A program made the position numbers and the translations under genes. Of a DNA stretch of 64,000 bases, positions 54,095 through 62,463 are shown in pieces; within the stretch, counting starts at the first letter, position 1, and each line of letters begins with the position of its first letter. Source of the stretch: Firmicutes bacterium ASF500 (lineage in GTDB: Bacteria; Bacillota; Clostridia; Oscillospirales; Oscillospiraceae); the NCBI GenBank assembly GCA_000492175.2, contig CP097573.1, forward strand, positions 868,001 through 932,000. The letters run 5' to 3'. A model generated the notes under the pieces. The model worked only from the letters and a program-made list of their open reading frames with translations, ran no database searches and was not told the origin of the DNA.

Positions 54095-54163
54095 GCAGGG
54101 GCGGCCTGTGGCCGCCCGCCACATTGATTTGTTCTTTCACGGGCGGCCACAGGCCGCCCCTGC
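54095..54163. repeat. Perfect 24-bp inverted repeat
   Basis: Arm 54095-54118 (GCAGGGGCGGCCTGTGGCCG and on) is the exact reverse complement of 54140-54163, around a 21-base AT-rich loop. It lies between the DUF6440 gene and hgdA. It may control the ratio of the two transcripts. Confidence 0.85.
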
Positions 54164-54176
54164 GCGGGGTGCGCCC

Positions 54177-54260
54177 GTAGGGGCCGACGACCCCGGCGGC
54201 CCGTTCTCTCAGGGCTCCGCAGAGGCCCGGAAACGGCGCGCCGGGTCGTCGCGCCCTACA
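54177..54260. repeat. REP-like intergenic repeat, copy 3
   Basis: Begins GTAGGGGCCGACGACCCCGG and ends GCGCCGGGTCGTCGCGCCCT. Same family as copies at 55450 and 57351, with few differences. Confidence 0.8.
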
Positions 54261-54281
54261 CAGGCGGATCGTACTCTGCCC

Positions 54282-54446
54282 TTAGATTTTCGTCACAACA
54301 GGCTTCCCGTTCTCGTCCAGAAGGACGGTCAGCCCGCCGGAGCTTCCCTCGTGACGCCAGAGGTAGTTCACGCCGGTCTCGCGGTCAACCCAGATTTCGA
54401 ACGTAGCCAAAACGCCCTGGCTGTAGATCTTTTGGAAACGGTCCAT
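54282..54446 (-). CDS. Small DUF6440-like protein in the hgd operon
   Basis: A 54-residue protein: DRFQKIYSQGVLATFEIWVD, then ETGVNYLWRHEGSSGGLTVL and LDENGKPVVTKI. The pattern (a reporter-like beta hairpin with TGVNYL and GGLTVLLD-GKP) resembles the DUF6440 family. Function unknown. It lies between hgdC and hgdA. Confidence 0.65.
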   Translation of the reverse strand: MDRFQKIYSQGVLATFEIWVDRETGVNYLWRHEGSSGGLTVLLDENGKPVVTKI

Positions 54447-54466
54447 TTTGTGTCACTTCCGCCTTT

Positions 54467-54610
54467 TTAAACCTTGGTTTCCCGAATAATTCTGGCTGCG
54501 TCCTGCGGGTCCTTTGCGGTAGCTTCCACTAGCTTTGCGAGGGTCTCAAGCAATGCGTTCAATTCGGCATTCGCCATTTCTGCCACCGTTCCTTTCGTTT
54601 TCTCATTCAT
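54467..54610 (-). CDS. Small helical protein in the hgd operon
   Basis: A 47-residue frame: NEKTKGTVAEMANAELNALL, then ETLAKLVEATAKDPQDAARI and IRETKV. An inner ATG at 54577 would give 36 residues; neither start has a strong ribosome site. It begins 14 bases after hgdC. I do not recognise it. The Lys, Glu and Ala pattern looks like one or two amphipathic helices. Confidence 0.5.
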   Translation of the reverse strand: MNEKTKGTVAEMANAELNALLETLAKLVEATAKDPQDAARIIRETKV

Positions 54611-54623
54611 ATACACAATAAAA

Positions 54624-55415
54624 TCACTTCTGTGCCTTCTGATACTTCTGATAGGCGAACAGGGCCGCGCCCAGGGCGCCGTTGTACTGGGTCAGGGGCG
54701 AGGTGTGAATCTCACGGCCCAGGGCCTCCTGGAGGGCGTTCACCACCCCGGTGTTCTGGGCCACGCCGCCGGTCATGACCACCTGGTCCTGGACTCCAAT
54801 TCGGTGAGCCAGTCCGGCCACCCGGGAGGCCACCGACTGGTGGATGCCGTTGATGATGTCCCGCTTGTCGGTGCCCATGGACAGCTGGCTGATGACCTCG
54901 CTCTCGGCGAAGACGGTGCAAGTAGAGCTGATGCCCACATACTTGGTGGACTGAGCCCCCAGCGCGCCCAGGTCCTGCACGTCCACCTCCAGCACCCGGG
55001 CCATCACGTCCAGGAACCGGCCTGTACCGGCGGCGCACTTGTCATTCATCTGGAAGTTGGTCATCACGCCGTTTTCCACCCGCATGACCTTCACGTCCTG
55101 ACCGCCGATGTCGATGACGGTCCTGACCTCCGGGAAGAGGAAGGCCGCGCCCTTGCCGTGACAGCTCAGCTCGCTCATCTGGCTGTCGGCGAACTCCTCC
55201 AGGGAGTTGCGGCCGTAGCCGGTGGCTAAGATGAAGGACATCTCCTCCCGGGTCTTGCCGGCCTCCTGGAGCACCTGATCAATGGCCCGCTGAGGCCCGC
55301 TGGTGCCCGCCCCCACGTCGATGAGGGACTTGGCGACGATCTCCTTGCCGTCGGCCAGCATGATGCACTTGGAGGCGGTGGAACCGATGTCGATTCCCAG
55401 GGTGTAGATACTCAT
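54624..55415 (-). CDS. hgdC: 2-hydroxyglutaryl-CoA dehydratase activator (archerase)
   Basis: A 263-residue ASKHA-fold ATPase forming a homodimer with one [4Fe-4S] between subunits. It starts [20 protein letters not shown]. The cluster cysteines lie in [15 protein letters not shown] and [22 protein letters not shown] motifs include [16 protein letters not shown] and [14 protein letters not shown]. It passes one high-energy electron to HgdAB per activation. The ATG at 55415 is preferred over a longer frame by homology and a GGAGAAACA site. Confidence 0.93.
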   Translation of the reverse strand: MSIYTLGIDIGSTASKCIMLADGKEIVAKSLIDVGAGTSGPQRAIDQVLQEAGKTREEMSFILATGYGRNSLEEFADSQMSELSCHGKGAAFLFPEVRTVIDIGGQDVKVMRVENGVMTNFQMNDKCAAGTGRFLDVMARVLEVDVQDLGALGAQSTKYVGISSTCTVFAESEVISQLSMGTDKRDIINGIHQSVASRVAGLAHRIGVQDQVVMTGGVAQNTGVVNALQEALGREIHTSPLTQYNGALGAALFAYQKYQKAQK

Positions 55416-55449
55416 ATGGTTGTTTCTCCTTGTGATTCTTGTGGGCCCA

Positions 55450-55534
55450 TGTAGGGGCCGACGACCCCGGCGGCCCGTTCTCACAGGCCTCCGCAGGGAC
55501 CCGGAAACGGCGCGCCGGGTCGTCGCGCCCTACA
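55450..55534. repeat. REP-like intergenic repeat, copy 4
   Basis: TGTAGGGGCCGACGACCCCG at the left and GGGTCGTCGCGCCCTACA at the right. It lies between gcdA and hgdC. Confidence 0.8.
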
Positions 55535-55551
55535 CACAAATTGCTCACATC

Positions 55552-57315
55552 TTATTTATGCCCGTCCTCGTAATCCTTGATAGTCCTGGGCAGGAGCATC
55601 TGGTGGAAGGGGCAGATGGAGGCGGGGTTCTGGTAGCAGGAGTCGGCGAAGGCCACGATGTAGTTGCGCATCATGGGCATGTCAACCACCTCGTCCACCA
55701 GGCCGGCCTGGGCGCAGAACAGGGGCTGAGACTTCACGTTGTAGTCGTCGATGAGGGCGTTCATCTTGTCGATGGTGGGCTGGAGGTCCTTGCCCGCTTT
55801 CTGGTCCTTAGCCAGACGGCCGGTGTACATGGCGTTGGCGGCGGTCTTGCCGTTCATGACGTTGATCTCGGTGGCCGCGGTGCCCAGAGAGAAAGCGTTG
55901 TTGTCGTTGCCCTGGGGGCCGCCCAGGACGTAGTGAGCGGCGGCGGTGCCCCGGCGGAGGGTAATCTCCATCATGGGCAGGCCGGAGGACTGGATGGAGT
56001 AGATCAGGGACTGGCCCAGGCCCAGCAGCTCGGCGACCTCGGCGTCGTCGCCCACGTCGATGCCGGTGGTGTCCTGAATCCACACCATGGGCAGGCGGTC
56101 ACGGGCGCAGAGGGTGACGAACTCGTTCATCTTGATGAGGCCCTGGCGGTACAGCTTGCCGCCCGCGCCCATAGCCTGGCCGTACTTGGCCATCTTATAC
56201 TCGGGGTAGTTGGGGAAAATGCCCTGCTGGTTGGCGACCACGCCCACCAGGAGACCGTCCACCTTGGCGATGCCGGTAATCATCTCGGGACCGTAGCCCT
56301 TCTTATACTCCATGAACTGGCTGCCGTCGAAGAGGCGGCCCAGGACGGAATACATGTCGTAGGGGCGGTTCTTGTTGTTCAGCACCAGGTCGTACAGCTC
56401 CGCGTCGGACATGGCGGGGGACTGGGGGGTGTCCACACGGAAGAACTCCAGGTCGAAGGTGGGCAGCATGTCAACATACTTCTTGATGCCGGCGATGACG
56501 CCCTCCTGCTCAGTGTACACCTCGCGGAAGAAGCCGGTCTCGCCGTAGTGGATGGAGACGGACCCGGGAGGATCGGCACGCAGGCCCTTGGTGGCCTCGA
56601 TCTGGGCCAGAGCGGCCTCCATATCCACATGGGGCTTGGGGTTCATGCCGCCCACGATGCCCGCGCCGCCCACGGCCATGTTGGCCTTCTGGTGGGCCAC
56701 CAGCACGGTGGGGGAGATGGAGTGATAGCCGCCGCCGGCGGGGTTGGTGCCGTGGATGCCCACGATGACGGGGATGCCCATCTGATTCAGCTCAGAGTTG
56801 CGGTAGAAGGGGGTGCCGCCGCCCCGGCGGTTGGGGTAGACCTTCTCCTGCTTGTCCAGCTCCACGCCGGCGCACTCCAGCAGGTAGATCAGGGGGATGC
56901 GCAGCCGCTTGGCGGTGTCGCTGCCCCGGAGCAGGTTGTCCGCCTGACCGGGCACCCAGGTGCCGGCGTGCTTCTTGTTGTCGCTGGCGATGATGCAGCA
57001 CCACTTGCCGTTCACCCGGCCCAGGCCCTTGACGATGGAGGTGGAGCCGTTCTTGTTGTGCTCGGGGTTGTACAGGCTGTTCAGGGGGCACCAGGTGCCC
57101 GCGTCCACCAGCAGGGAGACGCGCTGCATGGCGGTAAGCTGGCCCTTGGCGTTCATGTCCTCGTCGGCCTTGCCGGAGCTGAGCGCGTCCACGATGTGGG
57201 CGTGGATATCGTCCTCAATGGCCCGCAGCTCATCCACGTTCTCCTTGTTGGCCTTGACAGGCTTGCCCACCACGGGCATGTTCTGGAAGTATTTTGGCAT
57301 GGAATAATTACCCAA
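55552..57315 (-). CDS. gcdA: Glutaconyl-CoA decarboxylase alpha subunit (carboxyltransferase)
   Basis: A 587-residue carboxyltransferase that moves the carboxyl group of glutaconyl-CoA to biotin on GcdC, leaving crotonyl-CoA. It has two crotonase-like halves, with GIHGTNPAGGGYHSISPTVL in the first and VGVVANQQGIFPNYPEYKMA in the second. The TTG at 57315 has AGGAGGAG 6 bases before it; an ATG 15 bases on would also fit the family start MPKYFQNMP. Confidence 0.93.
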   Translation of the reverse strand: MGNYSMPKYFQNMPVVGKPVKANKENVDELRAIEDDIHAHIVDALSSGKADEDMNAKGQLTAMQRVSLLVDAGTWCPLNSLYNPEHNKNGSTSIVKGLGRVNGKWCCIIASDNKKHAGTWVPGQADNLLRGSDTAKRLRIPLIYLLECAGVELDKQEKVYPNRRGGGTPFYRNSELNQMGIPVIVGIHGTNPAGGGYHSISPTVLVAHQKANMAVGGAGIVGGMNPKPHVDMEAALAQIEATKGLRADPPGSVSIHYGETGFFREVYTEQEGVIAGIKKYVDMLPTFDLEFFRVDTPQSPAMSDAELYDLVLNNKNRPYDMYSVLGRLFDGSQFMEYKKGYGPEMITGIAKVDGLLVGVVANQQGIFPNYPEYKMAKYGQAMGAGGKLYRQGLIKMNEFVTLCARDRLPMVWIQDTTGIDVGDDAEVAELLGLGQSLIYSIQSSGLPMMEITLRRGTAAAHYVLGGPQGNDNNAFSLGTAATEINVMNGKTAANAMYTGRLAKDQKAGKDLQPTIDKMNALIDDYNVKSQPLFCAQAGLVDEVVDMPMMRNYIVAFADSCYQNPASICPFHQMLLPRTIKDYEDGHK

Positions 57316-57350
57316 TGTAAACTCCTCCTAATGTTTGGTTGGTTTCGTGC

Positions 57351-57434
57351 GCAGGGGCCAGCAACCCCGGCGGCCCGTTCTCTCAGACCTCCGCTGGGGC
57401 CCGGAAACGGCGCGCCGGGTCGTCGCGCCCTACA
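57351..57434. repeat. REP-like intergenic repeat, copy 5
   Basis: Starts GCAGGGGCCAGCAACCCCGG (a diverged left arm) and ends GGGTCGTCGCGCCCTACA. It lies between gctB and gcdA. Confidence 0.75.
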
Positions 57435-57446
57435 TATGGCCCCGCA

Positions 57447-57546
57447 GGGCCAAGCTCCCCCTTTGGGGGAGCTGTCAGCCGCAGGCTGACTGAGAGGGCC
57501 CTCTCCGGCCCTTCGGGCCACCTCCCCCAGAGGGGGAGGTTTTTTC
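57447..57546. repeat. Cluster of four short hairpins
   Basis: AGCTCCCCC/GGGGGAGCT, GTCAGCC/GGCTGAC, GGCCC/GGGCC and CCTCCCCC/GGGGGAGG follow one another, the last with six T on the plus strand. This type of repeat is frequent between genes of gut Clostridia and resembles 1679-1800. Confidence 0.65.
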
Positions 57547-57566
57547 TGCCCTCCTGCAGCGTATTC

Positions 57567-58367
57567 TTACTCCTTGGGAATCTTAATAAAGGCCTGGCCG
57601 GGGTCGATCTCCTCCCGGATGATGCGCAGGATCTCCTGGTCGGGGTCGGGGAAGATCTCGGCCTTGGAGCAGTCGATCTCGAAGCCGGTGTTCTCCTGGA
57701 CGATCTCGGGGGTGACGCCGGGGAACATATAGGCGCAGTACATGCGCTTGGTCTGCTCGTCGAACTTCATGATGCCCAGGTCGGTGACCACCATCTGGGG
57801 GCCCCGGTTGCCGGGCAGGCCCACCTTCTCACGGCCGCCGGGGCCGTCCATCCAGCCGCAGGAGGTGATATAGTCGATGTGCTCCATGAAGCGGCGCTTC
57901 TGGTGCTGCATCATGATGATGGTGTTGCAATAAGTGGCGATGCCGTTGGCGCCGCCGGAGCCGGTGAAGCGGGTCATGGGCTTCACATAGTCGCCCTTGC
58001 CGTAGATGCAGGTGGAGTTCACGTTGCCGTAGGGGTCGATCTGGGCGCCGCCGATGAAGGCGATGAGCCGGTCCTCGTTGTGGAGCCACTCGTTGGCCTC
58101 AAAGCCGATGAAGCGGACGTTGGGCCACTGGACGGCGCAGTGGGCCATAAAGCGGTTGTCGCCCACGGAGCGGGGGACCTCCACGGGGGAGCAGTCCATC
58201 AGGCCGCTCTCCACGATGGGATGGCAGGAGGGGCACACCACCCGCTTGGCCAGGGAAGCGCCGATGAGGGGAAGGCCGGTGCCCACGATGACGATCTGGT
58301 TCTCTTTGATGTTCTTGGCGATGGCGTAAGCCTGACGCTCCTGCTTAGTAATCTTATATTCAGCCAT
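57567..58367 (-). CDS. gctB: Glutaconate CoA-transferase subunit B
   Basis: A 266-residue family I CoA-transferase beta subunit. It holds the catalytic Glu region RFIGFEANEWLHNEDRLIAF and the oxyanion-type motif GSGGANGIATYCNTI. With GctA it activates 2-hydroxyglutarate to its CoA ester using acetyl-CoA or glutaconyl-CoA. It starts 21 bases after gctA. Confidence 0.9.
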   Translation of the reverse strand: MAEYKITKQERQAYAIAKNIKENQIVIVGTGLPLIGASLAKRVVCPSCHPIVESGLMDCSPVEVPRSVGDNRFMAHCAVQWPNVRFIGFEANEWLHNEDRLIAFIGGAQIDPYGNVNSTCIYGKGDYVKPMTRFTGSGGANGIATYCNTIIMMQHQKRRFMEHIDYITSCGWMDGPGGREKVGLPGNRGPQMVVTDLGIMKFDEQTKRMYCAYMFPGVTPEIVQENTGFEIDCSKAEIFPDPDQEILRIIREEIDPGQAFIKIPKE

Positions 58368-58388
58368 TTTTATGTACCTCCCTATTAC

Positions 58389-59486
58389 TTAGTGCCGGGT
58401 GGAGTAGCCCAGGTGGGGCTCGTTCTTCAGCCGCATCAGGCGGGAACCGCCCACCTTGTCCAGCAGCTCGTCGTGGTCCTTCACGCTGTAGACCCACTTG
58501 TCCAGGTAATCCGCAAAGGTCTCGGGGATGGCGGTACCGGCGGCGGCATCGTCAGCGGCCTTCTTGGCGCGGGCGGCGGCGTCGGCCAGCTTGGCGTCCT
58601 CGGGCTTGGCGGCGGCGGCCTTCTCAGCCTTGGCAGCGGCCTTGGCCAGCTGGGCCTTGGCGTCCTCGGCGTCCTGATACTTGGAGGCCTTGTCGTACTC
58701 CACCAGGGCGTGGGAGTCGTTGTCATAGTAGTTGTAGCACTGGGAGGGCCAGGCGCCGTAGGGGGCCCAGACCACGGCGGAGATGCACTCGCCAAAGATG
58801 CGGGTCAGGGTGGGATCGCGGCGGATGTACTCGTCGCTGACCAGCTCCTCACAGGTGACGATCACCTTGCGGGCGGCCACGGCCACGTCAACGTCGTGGA
58901 ACTCGTCGCCCTCGATGATGCAGGTGCCGTCGGGGCTGGCCTTCTGCACGTGGATGACGGCCAGGTCCAGCTTGGGGGTTGGGACGGCCACCACCTTCTC
59001 GCCGGGGTTGAAGGGGTTTTCGATCTCCACGCACTTCAGGTCGTCCACCTTCTCCAGGGTCTTGCGCTGCTCCTCGCTGATGCCCCAGTACTTCATCAGG
59101 CCGGAGCCCTGCATCAGGCGCACAGGCAGGAAGGGCAGTCCCAGGGAGGCGGCGTGGAGCTGGAGCATCAGCACGTCCTGGGAGTAGTCCTCATAGACCA
59201 GCTCGCCCTTCTCGATGGCGGCGCGGAAGCGGCGGGAGACGTTGGTATAGCCGGAGTTGGCGGTGTAGCAGTTGATATAGGTCTTGACCCGGCCCTCACC
59301 GATCATCATGTCCCAGTCGCCGCCGGCGGGACCGGCCCAGACGGTAAAGTCCTTCTGGCCCTGGCGCAGGATCTCGCTGACCACGGCGTAGGGCTTGCGG
59401 TTGGTGGTGAAGCCGCCGAAGCAGACACAGTCTCCGCTCTCGACGAACTTCGCCACGGCGTCGTGCAAGGAATATACTTTGTTCAT
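58389..59486 (-). CDS. gctA: Glutaconate CoA-transferase subunit A, with an Ala/Lys-rich insertion
   Basis: A 365-residue CoA-transferase alpha subunit. It begins NKVYSLHDAVAKFVESGDCV with the CoA-binding CFGGFTTNRKPYAVVSEIL. The family is usually near 320 residues. The excess is a segment at about residues 272-320 of repeated Ala, Lys, Glu and Asp (KAQLAKAAAKAEKAAAAKPE and more), then the normal C-terminus resumes at FADYLDKWVYSV. The insertion is probably a surface helix or coiled coil. ATG at 59486. Confidence 0.9.
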   Translation of the reverse strand: MNKVYSLHDAVAKFVESGDCVCFGGFTTNRKPYAVVSEILRQGQKDFTVWAGPAGGDWDMMIGEGRVKTYINCYTANSGYTNVSRRFRAAIEKGELVYEDYSQDVLMLQLHAASLGLPFLPVRLMQGSGLMKYWGISEEQRKTLEKVDDLKCVEIENPFNPGEKVVAVPTPKLDLAVIHVQKASPDGTCIIEGDEFHDVDVAVAARKVIVTCEELVSDEYIRRDPTLTRIFGECISAVVWAPYGAWPSQCYNYYDNDSHALVEYDKASKYQDAEDAKAQLAKAAAKAEKAAAAKPEDAKLADAAARAKKAADDAAAGTAIPETFADYLDKWVYSVKDHDELLDKVGGSRLMRLKNEPHLGYSTRH

Positions 59487-59564
59487 GGTAATACCCCCGT
59501 TACAAAAATTTTTTGGTTTCTCTCTGGTTATCAAGGTTCCGCAATGCGCCATTTAACGCATACT

Positions 59565-59593
59565 ATCTTACCACACATCCTACAAAAGGTCTA
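59565..59593 (-). promoter_or_regulatory. Promoter of the gct-hgd-gcd cluster
   Basis: Minus strand TAGACC (59588-59593), 17 bases, TAAGAT (59565-59570) with an extended TG before the -10. ATGCG/CGCAT arms (59554-59571) overlap the start region and could be an operator. Confidence 0.6.
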
Positions 59594-59613
59594 TCTGTAA
59601 TTTCGCATAAAAT

Positions 59614-59642
59614 TTGCATATCTTGACTTGGCATGGTACAAT
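59614..59642 (+). promoter_or_regulatory. Promoter of the divergent AraC regulator
   Basis: TTGCAT (59614-59619), 17 bases, TACAAT (59637-59642), with TGG immediately before the -10 (extended -10). Confidence 0.65.
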
Positions 59643-59667
59643 AGCGGCGAGGAAAGGAGGCGTCCTC

Positions 59668-60495
59668 ATGACCAACGTAGAATTTCATCTGCAATTAAAC
59701 CACAACGAGACCTGGAATATGAGCCGGCTGCACTTCCACGACCACTGCGAGCTGCTCCTCCCCCTGGTCAGCCCGGGGAATATTTTCGTCAGCGACCAGG
59801 TCTACCCCCTGCGGCGGGGGACGCTGTATCTCATCGGGGAAAACACCCTCCACCGCACCATGGCCGAGGGCTTTCATGCCCGGTATGTGCTCCACATCAG
59901 CAAAAAGGCCCTCACCCAGCTGTCCACCCCCCAGACCGACCTGACCCGGCTGTGCGACACCCCCTTCCGCCGCTCCGAGCTGAAAGGCGGGGAGATGACC
60001 GAGGTAATCGAGCTGTTCCAGGCCCTGGAGCGCAACAAAAACGACGGCTCCTTCGGCAGCGATGTGCGCCAGACGGTGGCCCTGCTCAACCTGCTCATCC
60101 GCCTGGCCCCGATCCTGGACGCCGCCACCGCCGGAGAGGCGGTCCACAACAAAGATTTCCTCCGGGTCTCCCCCGTGCTGGACTATATCCGGGACAACCT
60201 GGACCAGCCCCTCACCCTGGACCAGATCGCCGGGCAGTTCTATATCAGCAAACACTACCTCTGCCGCATCTTCAAGGCGGCCACCGGCTTTTCCGTTATG
60301 GAATATATCATCTACAGCCGGGTGCTCCGGGCCCGCCAGCTCCTCCAGGAGGGGCACAGCGTCCAGGAGGCCGGCGAGCTGTCCGGCTTCTCCGACAACT
60401 CCCATTTCATCCGCACCTTCGGCCACCTCACCGGCCTGACCCCCGGAAAATACGCCAGAGAATACCAGTCCGGCGACCAGGTACTGATGAAATAG
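59668..60495 (+). CDS. AraC-family regulator, divergent from gctA
   Basis: A 275-residue regulator. The cupin N-terminus has HFHDHCELLLPLVSPGNIFV. The C-terminal DNA-binding pair is LTLDQIAGQFYISKHYLCRI and HSVQEAGELSGFSDNSHFIR, then FGHLTGLTPGKYAREYQ. AAAGGAGG lies 8 bases before the ATG at 59668. Its position back to back with the fermentation cluster suggests it controls that cluster. The ligand is unknown. Confidence 0.85.
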   Translation: MTNVEFHLQLNHNETWNMSRLHFHDHCELLLPLVSPGNIFVSDQVYPLRRGTLYLIGENTLHRTMAEGFHARYVLHISKKALTQLSTPQTDLTRLCDTPFRRSELKGGEMTEVIELFQALERNKNDGSFGSDVRQTVALLNLLIRLAPILDAATAGEAVHNKDFLRVSPVLDYIRDNLDQPLTLDQIAGQFYISKHYLCRIFKAATGFSVMEYIIYSRVLRARQLLQEGHSVQEAGELSGFSDNSHFIRTFGHLTGLTPGKYAREYQSGDQVLMK

Positions 60496-60662
60496 CCCCA
60501 GCTCATGTCAATATCCGCAAAGTTTCCCTTTTTCCGCGCATTTGCACATATCACCAAAAGAGCCCGCCCTCCAAAACATATGGGGCGCTCAATTCCCAAC
60601 CTCTGTCTTCGCATGGAGCTCCACTAATTGACCATAATGTTCTTCCCTTTTCGATCCGCCCA

Positions 60663-60671
60663 TGGTATAAT
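60663..60671 (+). promoter_or_regulatory. Extended -10 promoter of the CBS gene
   Basis: TGGTATAAT (60663-60671), 16 bases before the ATG. There is no -35 at the right distance. The gap 60496-60662 shows nothing else. Confidence 0.6.
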
Positions 60672-60687
60672 AGGCGCGGTGATAAAT

Positions 60688-61083
60688 ATGAATATAGCAA
60701 AGCTCATGATTCCAAAGGTTTCAACGGTATTTCTCCACGAAAACAACACCGTCCGCCAGGGGCTGGAGCGCTTCATGGTCCACGGCTACACGGCGATACC
60801 CGTTCTGAACAGCCAGGAGCAATATATCGGCAGTGTGACAGAGGGGGATTTTCTCCACCATCTTCTGGCGGTCCAAACCACAGATCTGAAAGCGCAGGAG
60901 CAGTACAAAATCGGCGACATTGTGCGCAGAGATTTTTGTCCCGCTCTGCAAATTGACGCGGACCGCAGTCAGGCGGTCGAGGCGTCCCTAAACCAGAATT
61001 TTGTTCCCATTGTGGACAGCAGAGGTGTTCTTTGCGGGATCCTGACCAGAAAAAGCCTGATTACATACCTCGCGCAGCAATAA
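60688..61083 (+). CDS. CBS-domain pair protein
   Basis: A 131-residue protein made of two CBS motifs: ENNTVRQGLERFMVHGYTAI with PVLNSQEQYIGSVTEGDFLH, and QAVEASLNQNFVPIVDSRGV with LCGILTRKSLITYL. It would bind adenine nucleotides and act as an energy sensor for a partner not visible here. ATG 60688 is preferred over an upstream frame because it follows the promoter. Confidence 0.88.
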   Translation: MNIAKLMIPKVSTVFLHENNTVRQGLERFMVHGYTAIPVLNSQEQYIGSVTEGDFLHHLLAVQTTDLKAQEQYKIGDIVRRDFCPALQIDADRSQAVEASLNQNFVPIVDSRGVLCGILTRKSLITYLAQQ

Positions 61084-61089
61084 TTGAGA

Positions 61090-61126
61090 GGAGAGCCCGC
61101 CCGGCCAACCGCCGGACAGGCTCTCC
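61090..61126. terminator. Shared terminator between convergent genes
   Basis: GGAGAGCC (61090-61097) pairs with GGCTCTCC (61119-61126), with TTTA after it on the plus strand. Confidence 0.65.
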
Positions 61127-61127
61127 T

Positions 61128-62330
61128 TTATGTCTGCGGACGCCCCCCGTCCTCCGCCGTGGCCTCGGGGGTGTTCTCATAGTCCCACTGGTGGTCAGTA
61201 TCGGCCATCCAGTCGCTGGTAACGTTGAAATAGCTGTACACCAGCTCCCCATCCTGATTGATTCCGGGGTTCAGGTCCCAGGTGGGGTCCGCACAGTACC
61301 ACTCCCCGTTGAGCTTTACCATGTTCCAGGCGTGGTTTCCCCGGCTTTGAAAGGACGCGCCCACCACTGTGATACACTCGATATCCGCCATCTCCATCAG
61401 CAGCTGAAAGGTCGTGGCAAAGCCCAGGCAGACTCCCTTGCCCTGCGTCAGCGGCCCATATGGTTCATAGGAGGTCCGGGGCGCGCCTCGCTTCTCGTAG
61501 TGGGATTGGTCATATGTGGCATTTCCGGTCAGCCAGATGTACAGGGCAAGCTCCTTGTCATAGTCGGACATACCCGGGGTGACGCATTGATTGAAGACCG
61601 CCTTCGCGGCCTCCAGAACTTGTTTTTCCTCCCTGGACAGGGCGGAACTGTCTCCGCTTCTCCAGGCGGCCAAAATAGCCGAGCTGTCAAAGAGGGTCAT
61701 GTCATCGGTTTTGGGGTCTATGTAGACGAAGCGCCCATTGGGGAGCCGCTCCGGCTCGGGCAGGAGAAAGTCTGGAGTGCCGCTGGCAAAGCGTCCGCTG
61801 CCGTAGCATGCCTCAAAGGCGTCCTGGGCGTCAGAGACATTTTCGCAGATCAGCAGTGCCACTTCCCGTCCGCAGACAACGACTTTTCCGTTCCCCGCCA
61901 ATGCGGCCTGTGCCGGCTCGTAACCGGTAAAGGCTCCCTGACGGTTCAGCAGATATTCCTGCCAGGCCTTCACCACGGCGTCCTGTTTTTCTTCCGGGAC
62001 CGAAAGAACGGCTAGTTCAAAGGCCCGCACTCCCTCCATACGGACAATAGCCGCATCGTACCAGCCCAAATCCTCCAAGCCGTAAAAATCGGAGATAAGG
62101 GAGTCTATCTCCTCGCGGCTGCGGTATTCCTCTTCCTCACCAAACCCCTTCTGGCGCATATCGTTGTAGAAATACCAGCGGAAAAGGCCGGCGTCCTCCA
62201 GGCACTCTTGCGTACAGGCCCACATGACCCGGGCGATCACCTCGCAGGTCTGTTCTGTGGTTTCATTCTTTTTTCCGCACCCGGGCAGCAGAAGAAGCAG
62301 GGCCAGCAGTCCGGCAAGATATCGCTTCAT
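61128..62330 (-). CDS. Transglutaminase-like lipoprotein
   Basis: A 400-residue lipoprotein with signal LAGLLALLLLLPGCGKK. The C-terminal transglutaminase-like fold carries the triad: Cys in QGKGVCLGFATTFQLLME, His in FQSRGNHAWNMVKLNGEW and Asp in YCADPTWDLNP. Such proteins may cleave or cross-link surface peptides. The N-terminal domain (residues 25-200) is not recognised. GGGAGGTG precedes the ATG at 62330. Confidence 0.85.
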   Translation of the reverse strand: MKRYLAGLLALLLLLPGCGKKNETTEQTCEVIARVMWACTQECLEDAGLFRWYFYNDMRQKGFGEEEEYRSREEIDSLISDFYGLEDLGWYDAAIVRMEGVRAFELAVLSVPEEKQDAVVKAWQEYLLNRQGAFTGYEPAQAALAGNGKVVVCGREVALLICENVSDAQDAFEACYGSGRFASGTPDFLLPEPERLPNGRFVYIDPKTDDMTLFDSSAILAAWRSGDSSALSREEKQVLEAAKAVFNQCVTPGMSDYDKELALYIWLTGNATYDQSHYEKRGAPRTSYEPYGPLTQGKGVCLGFATTFQLLMEMADIECITVVGASFQSRGNHAWNMVKLNGEWYCADPTWDLNPGINQDGELVYSYFNVTSDWMADTDHQWDYENTPEATAEDGGRPQT

Positions 62331-62400
62331 GCGCCTCACCTCCCAATGGTGTGATCAGTATAGCAGTGCATTTTGAAAAAATCTGGCAGAAAATTTAAAG

Positions 62401-62438
62401 TTTTTAAAAACACCCGTCCGGAGCAATCCGGGCGGGCG
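62401..62438 (-). terminator. Terminator of the secreted-protein gene
   Basis: CACCCGTCCGG (62411-62421) pairs with CCGGGCGGGCG (62428-62438), with mismatches, and TTTTTAAAAA follows on the minus strand. Confidence 0.65.
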
Positions 62439-62463
62439 TCGGTTCTCAATATGAGGGAAGGGG

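Noticed and set aside
51270..54470. A 1,066-codon open frame on the plus strand opposite hgdA and hgdB
   Set aside because: It is rich in Gly, His, Leu and Val without any domain, has no ribosome site, and lies antisense to two well-supported genes. Long antisense frames are expected in DNA of this GC content.
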